Notes: generated by a model not told the origin, from the sequence alone. Shown: positions 17,404-26,760, numbered from the stretch's first letter. The stretch is 64,000 nucleotides of DNA from JAMHWF01 sp048500255 (GCA_048500255.1 JASNYH010000005.1:124001-188000); one strand, 5' to 3'. Program-made: numbers and translations.

Positions 17404-18378
17404 ATGACCTTCAGCCGCCGGATGCTGCTTCAGGCAGTGACCGCATCCGCAGCATTCGCTGCATTCCGCGTGTTTGCACAGAGCTACCCGTCGAAGCCTG
17501 TGCGAATCGTCGTCCCGTTCACTCCGGGCGGCAGCAACGACGTGTTGGGTCGATTGCTGGCACAGAAGCTCGGCGACCTCTGGGGTCGGACCGTCATCGC
17601 AGAAAACAAGCCCGGTGCCTCGGGCAACATCGGCGCAGACTTCGTCGCGAAGTCGGCCCCGGATGGGCTGAACCTGCTGATCGCTGCGAACAACATCCTG
17701 TCGATGAACTCTGCGGTGTTCGGCAAGATGCCGTTCAACCCGGTGAAGGATCTGGAGTCGGTCTCGCTGCTGGGGTGGGTGCCGGTGGTGCTGGTGGCGC
17801 GGGCAACGCTGAACGTTGGCTCGATCACCGACTTGATCGACATGGCTCGCAAGCAGCCGGGAAGCATGACGTACGCCTCAGCCGGACTCGGAAGCCCTCA
17901 GCACCTGTCGGCCGAGTTGTTCAAGTCGCTTGCGGGCGTGAGCATCGACCATGTCCCCTACAAGGGCGCTGGACCGGCCGTCATCGACATGCTGGGCGGG
18001 CGAGTCGACCTCATGTTCGGTGCCATCAACTCGCTGTTGCCTCACATCCGCAGTGGAAAGCTCAAGGCCCTGGGCGTTGCAGGCAAGCAGCGTCTTCCGT
18101 CCATGCCAGACGTGCCGACCATCGCCGAAGCGGTGCCTGGCTTCGAGAGCGACATCTGGGTTGGTCTCTCCGCGCCGGCGGGCGTACCGGCGGACATCAT
18201 CGACAAGATCAACCGCGATGTCCGCACCGTGCTGAGCATGTCCGACGTCAAGGAAAAGCTGGCCGAACAGGGCATCGAGGCGGCGCCTTCGTCTGCCGCC
18301 GAGATGAGCAAACTGGTCAACGCGGATCTCGCGCGCTGGGCGCGGGTAGTGCGTGAGGCCGGTATCAAAGCGGAATGA
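17404..18378 (+). CDS. Bug-family (TctC-like) periplasmic solute receptor
   Basis: 324 residues. The N-terminal signal sequence is Tat/Sec-like (TFSRRMLLQAVTASAAFAAF, cleaved near VFAQ). It is followed by SYPSKPVRIVVPFTPGGSND, the hallmark of tripartite tricarboxylate transporter receptors, and later YASAGLGSPQHLSAELFK and HVPYKGAGPAVIDMLGG. It should bind a carboxylate in the periplasm; no TctA/TctB permease genes are nearby, as is usual for this expanded family in Burkholderiales. It has its own promoter (site B) and may be co-transcribed with the 3-hydroxyacyl-CoA dehydrogenase 308 bp on. Confidence 0.92.
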   Translation: MTFSRRMLLQAVTASAAFAAFRVFAQSYPSKPVRIVVPFTPGGSNDVLGRLLAQKLGDLWGRTVIAENKPGASGNIGADFVAKSAPDGLNLLIAANNILSMNSAVFGKMPFNPVKDLESVSLLGWVPVVLVARATLNVGSITDLIDMARKQPGSMTYASAGLGSPQHLSAELFKSLAGVSIDHVPYKGAGPAVIDMLGGRVDLMFGAINSLLPHIRSGKLKALGVAGKQRLPSMPDVPTIAEAVPGFESDIWVGLSAPAGVPADIIDKINRDVRTVLSMSDVKEKLAEQGIEAAPSSAAEMSKLVNADLARWARVVREAGIKAE

Positions 18379-18686
18379 ACGAGCGGCGGTTCTCCATGCA
18401 GCGCTTGCCTATCCACATAGACAAGCGCCATGGTCGTGTCCCCAGCCATTGAGCCTAGTGCCGCGACGCGGCAATGAAACCTATCAGCTGTCGTTCCGGC
18501 TAGTGTCCTGACCTCCTACTCGTCCGCACAAACGGGCGAACCTGCCTGAGCCGATTCGACATAGGCGATCCATGCGGATGAACGGCGAGACTGGCTGTGG
18601 ATTTCGACGAAGAGCTCGATCGTCGAGTTTGGAAAGCCTCAAGCGACCTTGAAAGTTCGAGTTCGTTGAGGGTGAAGGAATCATGC
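18379..18686. other. 308-bp intergenic stretch, nothing recognised
   Basis: It lies between the receptor and the dehydrogenase. No frame, hairpin or promoter stands out; GAAGGA at 18674-18679 is the ribosome binding site of the next gene. Confidence 0.45.
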
Positions 18687-19637
18687 ATGAACGATGGAAA
18701 GATCGCCGTTATCGGCGCTGGTTTCATGGGCTCCGTGATCGCCACGATCTACGCGCGTCACGGTTATCGCGTGGCGCTTCACGATAGCCAGCCTGACATG
18801 CTGCGCGGTTATCGTGACCGCGCGCTTCCCATTGCGCGCGCGTTGGCCGGCCCTGACGGGACAGTGGATCAGATTCTCGACCGAGTCGTGCTGTCTCAGA
18901 AACTCGACGATGCGGTGAAAGGCGCATTCCTCGTGCACGAGGTTGTACAGGAGGATCTGCCAACGAAGCAGAAGCTCTTCGGTCAATTGGACTCGCTGTG
19001 CGACGCCAGCGTCGTGCTTGCGACCAACACTTCGTCGTTCTTGTTGTCCGAGGTCGGGCTTGCCGTCAAGCACCGCGAGAGACTAGTCGGCATCCACTAC
19101 ATCACGCCGGCGCACATCATTCGGGTCGTTGAGATCATCACTGCCGACTTCACGCCGCAGTCGCTCGTCGAATGGGCGCGCAAGTTCCTGGTATCGATAG
19201 ACCACGTTGGGGTCGTCTGTCGCGAGCGCCCGGCCTTTCTCGTCAATCGCATCCAGTTCGCAATGCTGGCGGAGGTCTACCGCATTGTCGATGAGGGTCT
19301 GGCGACGCCAGAGGACGTCGACGCCGCGGTCCGCCTAAGCATCGGTCCTAGACTGGCTCTTTGGGGACCGCTTCTCACCGAGGATCTCGTCGTCAGCAAG
19401 AAGACCTCTCTTGCCGTGACTGAGTATCTGCACCAGCAAACGGGGGACGCCAACTATGCCGGCAGGAAGGTGCTCAAAGATCTGGTGGCGAGCGGACATT
19501 GGGGCGCGATTTCGGGGCAGGGCTGGTACAGCTTCAGGCGCCCTCACGCCGAAGTCGTTGAAGAGCGCGATAGGCAACTGTCAGCGCTTCTCGCTTGGCT
19601 CGACGCCAGTGATGCAGTGAAGAGAGTTGGCGCATGA
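18687..19637 (+). CDS. 3-hydroxyacyl-CoA dehydrogenase family protein
   Basis: A 316-residue NAD-dependent L-3-hydroxyacyl-CoA dehydrogenase (PaaH/FadB-N/CHL family). The Rossmann glycine motif IAVIGAGFMGSVIA lies at the very N-terminus, which supports the ATG at 18687 (GAAGGA 7 nt upstream) over an upstream in-frame ATG. Further family parts are VVLATNTSSFLLSEV, VGIHYITPAHIIRVVEII with the catalytic His, and RPAFLVNRIQFAML. It probably oxidises the hydroxyacyl-CoA formed in a beta-oxidation-like lower pathway. No hydratase lies next to it. Confidence 0.9.
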   Translation: MNDGKIAVIGAGFMGSVIATIYARHGYRVALHDSQPDMLRGYRDRALPIARALAGPDGTVDQILDRVVLSQKLDDAVKGAFLVHEVVQEDLPTKQKLFGQLDSLCDASVVLATNTSSFLLSEVGLAVKHRERLVGIHYITPAHIIRVVEIITADFTPQSLVEWARKFLVSIDHVGVVCRERPAFLVNRIQFAMLAEVYRIVDEGLATPEDVDAAVRLSIGPRLALWGPLLTEDLVVSKKTSLAVTEYLHQQTGDANYAGRKVLKDLVASGHWGAISGQGWYSFRRPHAEVVEERDRQLSALLAWLDASDAVKRVGA

Positions 19638-20101
19638 CACCCTCGACCCATGGGCGGTTGGCGCGATGGGGCCTTGGTGGCGTGCGGCGGGCGACCGCCC
19701 TTTCTACTGTCCGGGCGAACGAAGGCTCGGCCGGCCTGCACCGAGATCACACCGAGTGCGTCCAGTTCGGCCGTCACCGCTAGGCTGGCAATGAAGCTGC
19801 CTAGCGTTGCCTGGCGCCAGGATGGCACGAAGCGGTCCGACTAGGGCTGACGACACCTGGACGCAGAGAGCCAGATGCGCGCAGTGCGCGTGAACTGCGG
19901 CGTGCCAAATCGACTGCTTGGGCGTGGAGGAGCGTTCGAGACGATCCCTACGCGTACCTGCTCGACTTTCCCGGAGGAGCGTCGCAGTTTTCAAACTTGA
20001 TCCAAGGATCAAGATTGATAAGCAGATATACGTGTACGTACAGTACGACCAGGTATCGCTCGACTTGATCGTACCTGTCTGCTCCCCTCATTCATAAGAC
20101 C
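19638..20101. other. 464-bp intergenic region with porin promoter
   Basis: No gene recognised. It contains the shared promoter element (20009-20044) about 60-90 bp before the porin start. Just downstream is a stretch rich in alternating TACGTGTACGTACAGTACG, which could form small hairpins in the 5' leader. Confidence 0.5.
20009..20044 (+). promoter_or_regulatory. Shared operator/promoter element, site C
   Basis: TCAAGATTGATA at 20009-20020 within the dyad ATCAA-GA-TTGAT. -35 TTGATA (20015-20020) and a likely -10 TACAGT (20039-20044) are 18 nt apart. A second half-like sequence, TCAAACTTGAT, lies just upstream at 19991. It drives the porin gene. Confidence 0.65.
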
Positions 20102-21241
20102 ATGGAGATGAACAACGTGACTCGTAACCTATTGACCGCTTCGAGCGCGCTCGCAGCGTTGCTCGCTGCTGCGCCCGCAATGGCCCAGAACAGCAGCGTC
20201 ACCATCTACGGCTTGATGGACGCGGCGATCGACCACAGCCGCGCCGGCAACAACCTGACGCGTGTCGTCTCGGGCGCAGGCTTGGGCAGCCGCTTGGGCT
20301 TCCGTGGCCAGGAGGATCTGGGGGGCGGGCTGTCAGCCCAGTTCCGTATCGAGCAAGGCCTGACGCTCGACGATGGCCAGCTCGGACAGGGCGCGCGGGC
20401 ATGGGGGCGCGAGGCATCTGTCGGTCTGAGTAGCGCGACCGCCGGCACGATCCAGCTCGGTCGCATTCCGACGCCGTACTACACCGTGCTCCCGAACGTG
20501 GACGCCTTCGTCTGGATGGGCGGCGGCGGCATGTTGGCCCTCACGCGTAGCGGCGCGGCCACGCGCCAGGTCCAGCCCAACGGCGTGAACGCCCGCCATG
20601 ACAACTCGGTTGCCTACACGTCACCGACTTGGGGCGGCTTGCAACTGCGTGCGCTGCTGTCGGCCGGCGAGGGCTCGGCGGCTATCGGTCGAGGCATGAG
20701 CGCGTCCGCTCGCTATAGCGCCGGTCCGATCGATGCGGTGCTGGGTTGGGTGAAGCAAGAAGGCGCCAACAACGCGAACGGCGACGCCTCGGCCGTGGTC
20801 ATCGGCGGCAGCTACAACTTCGGTGCGGCCAAGGTGTTCGCCGGCTATACCAACGAGAAGAACACCTGCACGACCTGCACCGGCGCGCTCGCGCGCGTGG
20901 CTGGTGTGACGCCGACAGGTGCAAGCGAGTTCAAGCTGTTCAACCTGGGTGTCCGTGTCCCGGTCGGCAGCTTCACCGGCATCGCACAGGTCGTCAAGGT
21001 TAACGACGACACCGACTACGCTGTGAATCCTGGCAGCCGCGATGCCACCTGGTTCGCGGTTGGCGCGGAGTACACGTTCTCGCGCCGTACGGTGGCCTAT
21101 GCTTCCGTTGGCACCATCGACAACCAGAACGGATCCCAGTACGCGCTGGGCTCGGGTTCGGTCCAGCAACCCGCAGGCTTCGTTGGTCCGAACAACCCCC
21201 GGTCGACGACGGCGACTGTGGGCATCCGCCACAGCTTCTGA
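20102..21241 (+). CDS. Gram-negative trimeric porin (Burkholderiales type)
   Basis: 379 residues with a classic signal peptide (LTASSALAALLAAAPAMAQ) and the first beta strand SSVTIYGLMDAAIDHS that is typical of Burkholderiales porins. LGSRLGFRGQEDLGGGLSAQ and the C-terminal ATVGIRHSF, ending in Phe, complete the outer-membrane barrel signature. ATG codons at 20102 and 20108 are both possible. It sits alone between promoter site C and a strong hairpin, so it is a one-gene unit, probably letting small aromatic or dicarboxylic acids through the outer membrane as part of the same regulon. Confidence 0.93.
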   Translation: MEMNNVTRNLLTASSALAALLAAAPAMAQNSSVTIYGLMDAAIDHSRAGNNLTRVVSGAGLGSRLGFRGQEDLGGGLSAQFRIEQGLTLDDGQLGQGARAWGREASVGLSSATAGTIQLGRIPTPYYTVLPNVDAFVWMGGGGMLALTRSGAATRQVQPNGVNARHDNSVAYTSPTWGGLQLRALLSAGEGSAAIGRGMSASARYSAGPIDAVLGWVKQEGANNANGDASAVVIGGSYNFGAAKVFAGYTNEKNTCTTCTGALARVAGVTPTGASEFKLFNLGVRVPVGSFTGIAQVVKVNDDTDYAVNPGSRDATWFAVGAEYTFSRRTVAYASVGTIDNQNGSQYALGSGSVQQPAGFVGPNNPRSTTATVGIRHSF

Positions 21242-21248
21242 GCATGCT

Positions 21249-21280
21249 GCCGGCGCCGGGCGCAAGGTCCGGGCGCCGGC
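21249..21280 (+). terminator. Hairpin after the porin gene
   Basis: GCCGGCGCC (21249-21257) pairs perfectly with GGCGCCGGC (21272-21280) around a 14-nt loop, 8 bp after the porin stop. No U-tract follows, so it may be a weak intrinsic terminator or an RNA 3' end stabiliser. The convergent MFS gene ends 109 bp further on. Confidence 0.5.
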
Positions 21281-21388
21281 GGTCCTGCCACAGTCGCTCG
21301 GGGCCGAACGAAGCTTCCCCGGGTCGCACCGGTGATGACCAAGCGGTCCGAGCCGGCGAGTTTGCCGACGATCCAAGAGGGAGTTCCG

Positions 21389-22582
21389 CTACCTCGAGGC
21401 GCCGATAGTTGCCGAGCCGTGATGCCCGAGGTCAGTCCGCAGTAGCAGCCAGACGCTGGCGGCCAACGGTAGCGTGAGCAGAGCGAAGGCCCCACCCAGT
21501 GCGCCGAGTGCCGCGCCCGCCACGCCGAACAGCGGCGGGCCGACGACCACGCCGAAGAAGCTGAAGAAGAGTGTTCCGGCGGTTGCCGTAGCGGCCTTGC
21601 CTCCCGGGGCGATTCGAACAATCGTTGCCAGGTGCACGCCGTTCCATCCGATGCCCGCGGCGCCGTAGGCGCACAACAGGGCGACCACGAGCAACGGTGG
21701 CACTGCGTCACTCAGCAGCGGCATGAGCAGTCCGCACACCGCCATGGCCGTAGCCAGTCCTAGCAGCATGCGTCGCGGACCGAGCCAGCGGTCCGATACC
21801 AAGCCCCAGCCGATGCGCGCACCGACGCCGAACGCCTGCGTGATGGCGAGAGCGCCGCCAGCGGCCGCCAGTGTCCAGTGCAGTTCACCGGTCAGAAAGC
21901 TGACCATGTACGAGGTGAGGCTGACCTGCACGAGCGAGAACACGAAGCTGCACATTGCCATCGCGCTGAGCACCGGATGCTTTGTGACAAAGCGCACCGG
22001 CGAGAGAACTTGGCGGGGTGGTGGCCACGGTGCATGGCTGTCGCGATCGCGATCGAGTTCGGCGGCGAGCGGCGTCGCGCTGATCATTGCCACGAAGCAC
22101 AGCGCTGCCAGCCCGAGCAGCGCACCAACCGCACCGCCTTGTGCGGCCAGCGGCGGCACCGCCAATCCGGCCAGCACGCCGCCGAGAGGGACTCCCGTCT
22201 GCTTGATTGAAAAAACGAGCGAGTAGTGGCGTGGATCCGTGGTCCTGGCCAGCATGTAGCTACTGGCGGGTGTGACGGGGCCATAGCCCAGGCCGATGAG
22301 TACCGAACCCAGCGCCACCATGGGCAGAACCGGAAGAGCAACCAGGAAGAGGCCGGCCGTGATGAACGCCAGCGAGATCTGACTCGCGCGAATCGGCCCC
22401 CAGCGATGCACCGCGAATGCACCAATCTGCGTGGCGAACGTGGCTCCTACGTACACCATCGCGACGAACATGCCCACCGCTGCGGGTCCCAGTTGCAGAC
22501 GCTCCAGCAGCAGTGGCGCAGCCACTGTGGGTCCCATCACGGCAGCCGACGAGGCCGCCTGCATGAACGTGGTGATCGGCAA
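21389..22582 (-). CDS. MFS-family permease
   Basis: 397 residues with about twelve hydrophobic segments, an inter-domain loop around residues 180-200 (ELDRDRDSHAPWPPPRQ) and the second-half motif GLVSDRWLGPRRMLLG. The start is a TTG with no good ribosome binding site. The frame is open further upstream into the end of the preceding gene without another ATG or GTG, so translation may be coupled to it. The substrate is unknown; its position suggests an organic acid. It is probably in one operon with the upstream Gfo/Idh/MocA-like gene. Confidence 0.85.
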   Translation of the reverse strand: MPITTFMQAASSAAVMGPTVAAPLLLERLQLGPAAVGMFVAMVYVGATFATQIGAFAVHRWGPIRASQISLAFITAGLFLVALPVLPMVALGSVLIGLGYGPVTPASSYMLARTTDPRHYSLVFSIKQTGVPLGGVLAGLAVPPLAAQGGAVGALLGLAALCFVAMISATPLAAELDRDRDSHAPWPPPRQVLSPVRFVTKHPVLSAMAMCSFVFSLVQVSLTSYMVSFLTGELHWTLAAAGGALAITQAFGVGARIGWGLVSDRWLGPRRMLLGLATAMAVCGLLMPLLSDAVPPLLVVALLCAYGAAGIGWNGVHLATIVRIAPGGKAATATAGTLFFSFFGVVVGPPLFGVAGAALGALGGAFALLTLPLAASVWLLLRTDLGHHGSATIGASR

Positions 22583-22656
22583 CGCCGATCGGCGTACCCC
22601 AGGACTGAGGCCACCAGATTCCGAGTCGGACAGGACTTCGTGCTCCTCGTGATCCG

Positions 22657-23817
22657 CTAGTGCGAGGCTCGACCGCGCGGGGACGCAGCGGTTGTTTCGT
22701 CATGCACGACCGAAAGTCGGCTCGAGTCGGCGCTTGCATCTGGCAGCCATACCTCTGTATCGTCGTCGCGCGAACGCCGAAGCGCGGCACAAACTGACAG
22801 TGTGTCGCGCGCCCAGGCGCCGTCGAACAGCGGTGGGCGTCCCTCAGAGAGATATCGCTCGAGCTCCAGTGTCATTGCGACCATCGGCGAATGGTCCGCA
22901 CCGCGCACGGGCAGTACTCTGCAGCGACCCTTATCGCCATAAACGCGGATTCCGTCCGACATCGGTCGCAGATCGCCACCTTCGCAACCGATCAGCAACG
23001 GTCCCGCGTGCCTATGCGCAAACGGCAGGAAGAAGATTTCGCTGGCCTCGGCGGGAGGAAGCCCCTGTCGGTTGCGTGAACCGCACCAGTCGTCGGAGTT
23101 GAAGCGACCCGTCCCGCCATAAGTCATCGATGCGATCGCGCCCGAGTGGAACCAGAATTGAGCGACATGAGACTGTCGACCGGCAGCAGTAGCGGTGCTT
23201 GGTGCGATCAGCCGGGCCCGGGTGACGGACGATCCGGCTAGCAGACGCACCAAGTCCACTTGTACATGCAACTGGTCGACACGGCAGACGCTCGCACCCT
23301 GCGCGGGAGTGTCGTCCGAGTAGCTGAAGCCCAAGATCAGGTTGACCGGGCCGACGATCCCCGAATCGATCAACGAACGTGTTTCAAGATAAATGGCATC
23401 GAAGTTGTGCTGATGCGCCGCCAACATCTGCACGCCGGCGTGTGTGCAAGTCTCGAGCATTTCGTCGAGCAGGCGCATGTCGAGTTGCGACGAGACTTCC
23501 AGCAACACGTGCTTTCCTGCCGCAGCCGCTGCTCGCGTGACTCCGGCGAGATCGGGTTGCGCGGCGGTCAGGTAGATGGCGTCGATGCCGGCGCCCTCAG
23601 CCGGCGCAACCTTCAGCGGGGTCCAATCGGCCAGCGGCCTAAAGACCAGATTGCGCAGTCGAGACGGATCGTCTAGATGTGGCGAACCGGCCACCGGTGC
23701 ACTCGCTATGCCCACGGTCAGCGGCTTTCGCAGCGCTGTGCGCGGGGTGGCGACGTCCCGCTTTCCACGGCTGAGTAGCTTGAACATGCCTTCGGAAGTC
23801 GGTTCGAAAGAATGCAC
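22657..23817 (-). CDS. Diverged Gfo/Idh/MocA-family protein lacking catalytic motifs
   Basis: 386 residues, recognisable as a Gfo/Idh/MocA homologue by comparison with the phthalate dihydrodiol dehydrogenase-like gene at 35677. Shared stretches are AAGKHVLLE, AGVQMLAAHQHNFDAIYLE, the VDLVRLLAGSSV segment, ASMTYGGTGRFNSDDWC and PPLFDGAWARDTL. The N-terminal nucleotide-binding region is broken up (VGIASAPVAGSPHL, no GxGxxG). The catalytic EKP triplet reads EVS at 107-109. It is likely not an active oxidoreductase, or binds something other than NAD(P). GTG at 23817 is used; ATG at 23787 is an alternative. It is preceded by promoter site G. Confidence 0.75.
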   Translation of the reverse strand: MHSFEPTSEGMFKLLSRGKRDVATPRTALRKPLTVGIASAPVAGSPHLDDPSRLRNLVFRPLADWTPLKVAPAEGAGIDAIYLTAAQPDLAGVTRAAAAAGKHVLLEVSSQLDMRLLDEMLETCTHAGVQMLAAHQHNFDAIYLETRSLIDSGIVGPVNLILGFSYSDDTPAQGASVCRVDQLHVQVDLVRLLAGSSVTRARLIAPSTATAAGRQSHVAQFWFHSGAIASMTYGGTGRFNSDDWCGSRNRQGLPPAEASEIFFLPFAHRHAGPLLIGCEGGDLRPMSDGIRVYGDKGRCRVLPVRGADHSPMVAMTLELERYLSEGRPPLFDGAWARDTLSVCAALRRSRDDDTEVWLPDASADSSRLSVVHDETTAASPRGRASH

Positions 23818-23861
23818 GCGCCGACCATCGGCGCGTGCTAACCGGAGATGTCGCGCTGGCG

Positions 23862-23896
23862 ACTCTAAGGCCCGCGTCGTCGATGTTCAATCTTGA
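23862..23896 (-). promoter_or_regulatory. Shared operator/promoter element, site G
   Basis: On the minus strand this reads TCAAGATTGAAC (plus-strand 23885-23896). -35 TTGAAC and -10 TAGAGT (plus-strand 23862-23867) are 17 nt apart. The Gfo/Idh/MocA-like start lies about 45 bp downstream of the -10. Confidence 0.65.
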
Positions 23897-23959
23897 CTCT
23901 CGCTTCAATACGGGTTTGTTCAGGGGGCGCGTCGTGCGGGTGCGCCTTGCAGCACACAC

Positions 23960-24895
23960 TCAGTCGCCGGAGAACAATTCCTGAATGACCGATCGCAGCC
24001 AACGGTTCCCCGGATCGTTGTGGTTGCGCTGGTGCCAGAACTGCTTCACCTGGAACTGCGGCACGTCGAATGGCAGCGGCAGCATCCTCACACCCGCACG
24101 GGGCGGTGTGTGCCGGATTGCGTAGCTGGGGACAGTGGCAATGAGGTCACTCGATTGCACGACTTCGGGCACGATCATGAAGTGCGGCACGCGTAGCGCG
24201 ATGCGGCGCCGAAGGCCGCGACGTGCCACGTACTGCTCGATAAGAGTCGTCGTCGAGGTCTGGTGCCCGGCGGAGACGTAGCTCGAACCTCCGGGCTCGA
24301 TGAGCACGTGGGACTCCTCGGCGAACTGCGCGAGCGACAGCCGCTTGCGGATGCGGGGGTGATCGTCGCGCGCCAGGCAGACGTAGCTGTCGGTGAACAG
24401 CCGCTGTTGATAGAACCCGGCGGACAGGCCCGGCAGGAAGCCGATCGCAAGGTCGGCCTCTCCGGATACGAATGCCTCTACATACGCTTCTCGCGGACGA
24501 TTGAGCACGCGCACGCTGATGCCAGGCGCTACTTCGGCGAGCCGCTTCATCAGCCTTGGCAGGTACACCGACTCCCCGATGTCGCTCAGGAGGAGGTGGA
24601 ACTGGCGCTCACTGCCTGGAGGGTCGAACGATGCGTTCCCCTCGAGCGCGGTGCCCAGCAGCCGAAGGCCCTCACGCACTGACGGCGCAATGCGCATCGC
24701 GTGCTCGGTGGGTTTCATGCCCGATGGAACGCGCACGAAGAGGGCGTCGCCGGTGAGCGTGCGCAGCTTGGACAACGCGTGACTCATCGCCGGCTGCGAG
24801 AGGCCGAGGCGGAAACCTGCGCGGGTGAGGTTGCCATCCTCCATCAGGGCGTCGAACACCCGCATCAGGTTCAGGTCCATCTTCTGCGCATCCAT
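23960..24895 (-). CDS. LysR-family transcriptional regulator (NodD/NahR-like subgroup)
   Basis: 311 residues. The N-terminus MDLNLMRVFDALMEDGNLTR, followed by AGFRLGLSQPAMSHALSKLR, is the HTH of the NodD/NahR/LinR subgroup. This subgroup often governs aromatic catabolism. The effector domain and the closing WHQRNHNDPGNRWLR are typical. It is divergent from the citryl-CoA-lyase-like gene with a 107-bp intergenic region and is the natural candidate to control 25003-29969. It resembles the LysR protein encoded at 60991. Confidence 0.93.
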   Translation of the reverse strand: MDAQKMDLNLMRVFDALMEDGNLTRAGFRLGLSQPAMSHALSKLRTLTGDALFVRVPSGMKPTEHAMRIAPSVREGLRLLGTALEGNASFDPPGSERQFHLLLSDIGESVYLPRLMKRLAEVAPGISVRVLNRPREAYVEAFVSGEADLAIGFLPGLSAGFYQQRLFTDSYVCLARDDHPRIRKRLSLAQFAEESHVLIEPGGSSYVSAGHQTSTTTLIEQYVARRGLRRRIALRVPHFMIVPEVVQSSDLIATVPSYAIRHTPPRAGVRMLPLPFDVPQFQVKQFWHQRNHNDPGNRWLRSVIQELFSGD

Positions 24896-25002
24896 GGCAC
24901 GAATAGTCTAGATGATGCTCATCGATTGGCCTATTTGCTGAGCCGCCTTAGATTTTCGGCGAATCCGAGAGGCGAAACGCCCCCGAATCTAGGAGACAAG
25001 CA

Positions 25003-25800
25003 ATGTCCGAAGGGCGCAAGACTGTCCTGCGTTCCGACATGGGATGGTCCGATGCGACGCGGATTCGTGTCCAGGGCATCGACCTCATCGACGAGATCAT
25101 GGGAAGGCTGGACCTCGGCCAGTTCGCCTTCCTCGAGATCTTCGGACGCGTGCCATCGCCTGCAGAGTCGAAGGTATTCAACGCGATGCTGTGCACGCTG
25201 GTCGAGCACGGCATGACGCCCATGGCGATCGCGACGCGGCTCACATATCTCGGCGCGCCCGAATCGTTGCAGGGCGCTGTCGCAGCCGGGCTGCTCGGCG
25301 TGGGTACCACGTTCGCTGGAACGGCAGAGGGCAGTGCTCGAATGCTGCACGAGGCTCTCGATAGCCAGCCGGAGAACCTGTCCGAGCAGGCGGTGAGCGA
25401 TCTGTCGGAGCAGATCGTCAAACGGCTGCGCGACCAACGTCAGTCCATCCCGGGCATCGGGCACAACTTGCACAAGCCGGTCGATCCACGGGCGGTCCGC
25501 CTGTTCGAGATTGCCGCGGAGCACGGGTTCAGTGGGCGCTACGTTGCGCTGATGAAGCAAATCGCCGCCGCGGCCGAGCGGGCGATGAACAAGCCGGGGC
25601 TGCTGCCGGTGAACGTGACCGGCGCATTGGGCGCGCTCGCTTGCGAGCTGGGCATTCCCTGGCGGCTTTGTCGAGGTCTTGCGGTGATGGGCCGTGCTGT
25701 GGGACTCGTTGGCCACATCGGCGAGGAACTGCGCAATCCCCTGGCACGAGAAATCTGGGAGCGCGTCGAGGAAGAGGCCTCTTCCCATGTGCTGCGCTGA
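25003..25800 (+). CDS. Citryl-CoA lyase-like (short citrate synthase-fold) protein
   Basis: 265 residues, matching only the C-terminal, catalytic-lobe part of citrate synthase, as in citryl-CoA lyases. AGAVxxGxxxFGG-type lobe: GLLGVGTTFAGTAEGSARML. The substrate histidine is in PGIGHNLHKPVDPRA, and the end is GLVGHIGEELRNP. The catalytic Asp expected in an N-V-D-G motif reads Thr here (LPVNVTGALGAL). AGGAGA supplies the ribosome binding site. It may cleave a citryl-CoA- or citramalyl-CoA-like intermediate generated by the CoA-transferase and dehydrogenases downstream. The missing Asp makes activity uncertain. Confidence 0.8.
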   Translation: MSEGRKTVLRSDMGWSDATRIRVQGIDLIDEIMGRLDLGQFAFLEIFGRVPSPAESKVFNAMLCTLVEHGMTPMAIATRLTYLGAPESLQGAVAAGLLGVGTTFAGTAEGSARMLHEALDSQPENLSEQAVSDLSEQIVKRLRDQRQSIPGIGHNLHKPVDPRAVRLFEIAAEHGFSGRYVALMKQIAAAAERAMNKPGLLPVNVTGALGALACELGIPWRLCRGLAVMGRAVGLVGHIGEELRNPLAREIWERVEEEASSHVLR

Positions 25801-25814
25801 CGGCTGCTCGGACG

Positions 25815-26760
25815 ATGCAAGACCTCGGGCTGAGCGAAGAGCAGCGGCTCATCCGCGACGCCGTGCGCACGCTGGCGCGCGAACGCTTCGCACCGGGTGC
25901 GGCAAACGCGGACAGGGAGCATCGCCCGCCGGTGGAGAACATCCGCACGCTCGCAGAGCACGGCTACACGGGCCTTTTCATTCCCGCCGCTTACGGCGGC
26001 GCGGGACTGGGGCTGCTCGAGAACGTGCTCGTCACCGAACAGATCGCCCGCGCCTGTGCCAATACGGCGATGCTCTTCTCATGCACCGACGGTGCCACGC
26101 CGCGCGCCATCGTCGGGCTAGGCTCGGAGGAGGTCAAGCGCCGCTACTTGCCGCGGATCGTGCGCGGCGAGGTGCTGACCGCCTGGAGCATGTCGGAGTC
26201 CGACGCCGGTTCCGACGTGGGCAATGTTCAGTGCCGTGCTCGGCGGGAGGGCGACCAACTCGTCATCGACGGCAGCAAGCTGTGGTGCACGGCTGCTCAG
26301 GTTGCCGACCTGTTCCTTGTGCTCGTGCGGATCGGACTCGAGCCGGGAATGCGCGGCATTGGAGCCGTGCTTGTCGAACGCGGTACGCCAGGGTTGACGG
26401 TGGGTCGTCACCTCGACCTGCTGGGTCTGCGCGGCACCGGGATGGCCGAACTGGTCTTCGCGGACTGCCGCGTACCGGCGCAGCAGTTGCTTCTCGACGC
26501 CGGCCGGATGCGCGAACTGTTCGCCGTGCTGGATGCCGACCGACTGTCGGGCAATCCTACCGTCTGCCTGGGTGTCGCACAGTCCGCGTTCGAAGCCATC
26601 GTGCGACACCTGCGCGACCGCGTGCAGTTCGGTCGACCGCTGGCCGAGCAGCAAGGCCTTCAATGGAAGCTTGCCGACATGGCCATCGATATCGAGGCGG
26701 CTCGCGCGCTGCTCTACCGCGCGGCGATGCGCGTCGACGCGGGCCAGGCCAGCTTGGCAG
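25815..26760 (+). pseudogene. Acyl-CoA dehydrogenase truncated at its 3' end
   Basis: Good acyl-CoA dehydrogenase similarity from the ATG at 25815: LGLSEEQRLIRDAVRTLARE, the flavin-binding TAWSMSESDAGSDVGNVQC, and FGRPLAEQQGLQWKLADMAI, ending at about ARALLYRAAMRVDAGQ. The final ~60 residues, including the Q-x-x-GGxGY helix and C-terminal signature, are absent. The frame instead runs on into unrelated sequence (to 26909). The break at about 26745-26765 joins another gene's 3' end, so a deletion removed the ACD tail. The product, if made, is unlikely to fold into an active tetramer. Confidence 0.8.

Noticed and set aside
20021..20050. Alternating TACGTGTACGTACAG stretch as an operator
   Set aside because: It lies across the proposed porin -10 and start, is low in complexity and has no second copy in the window.
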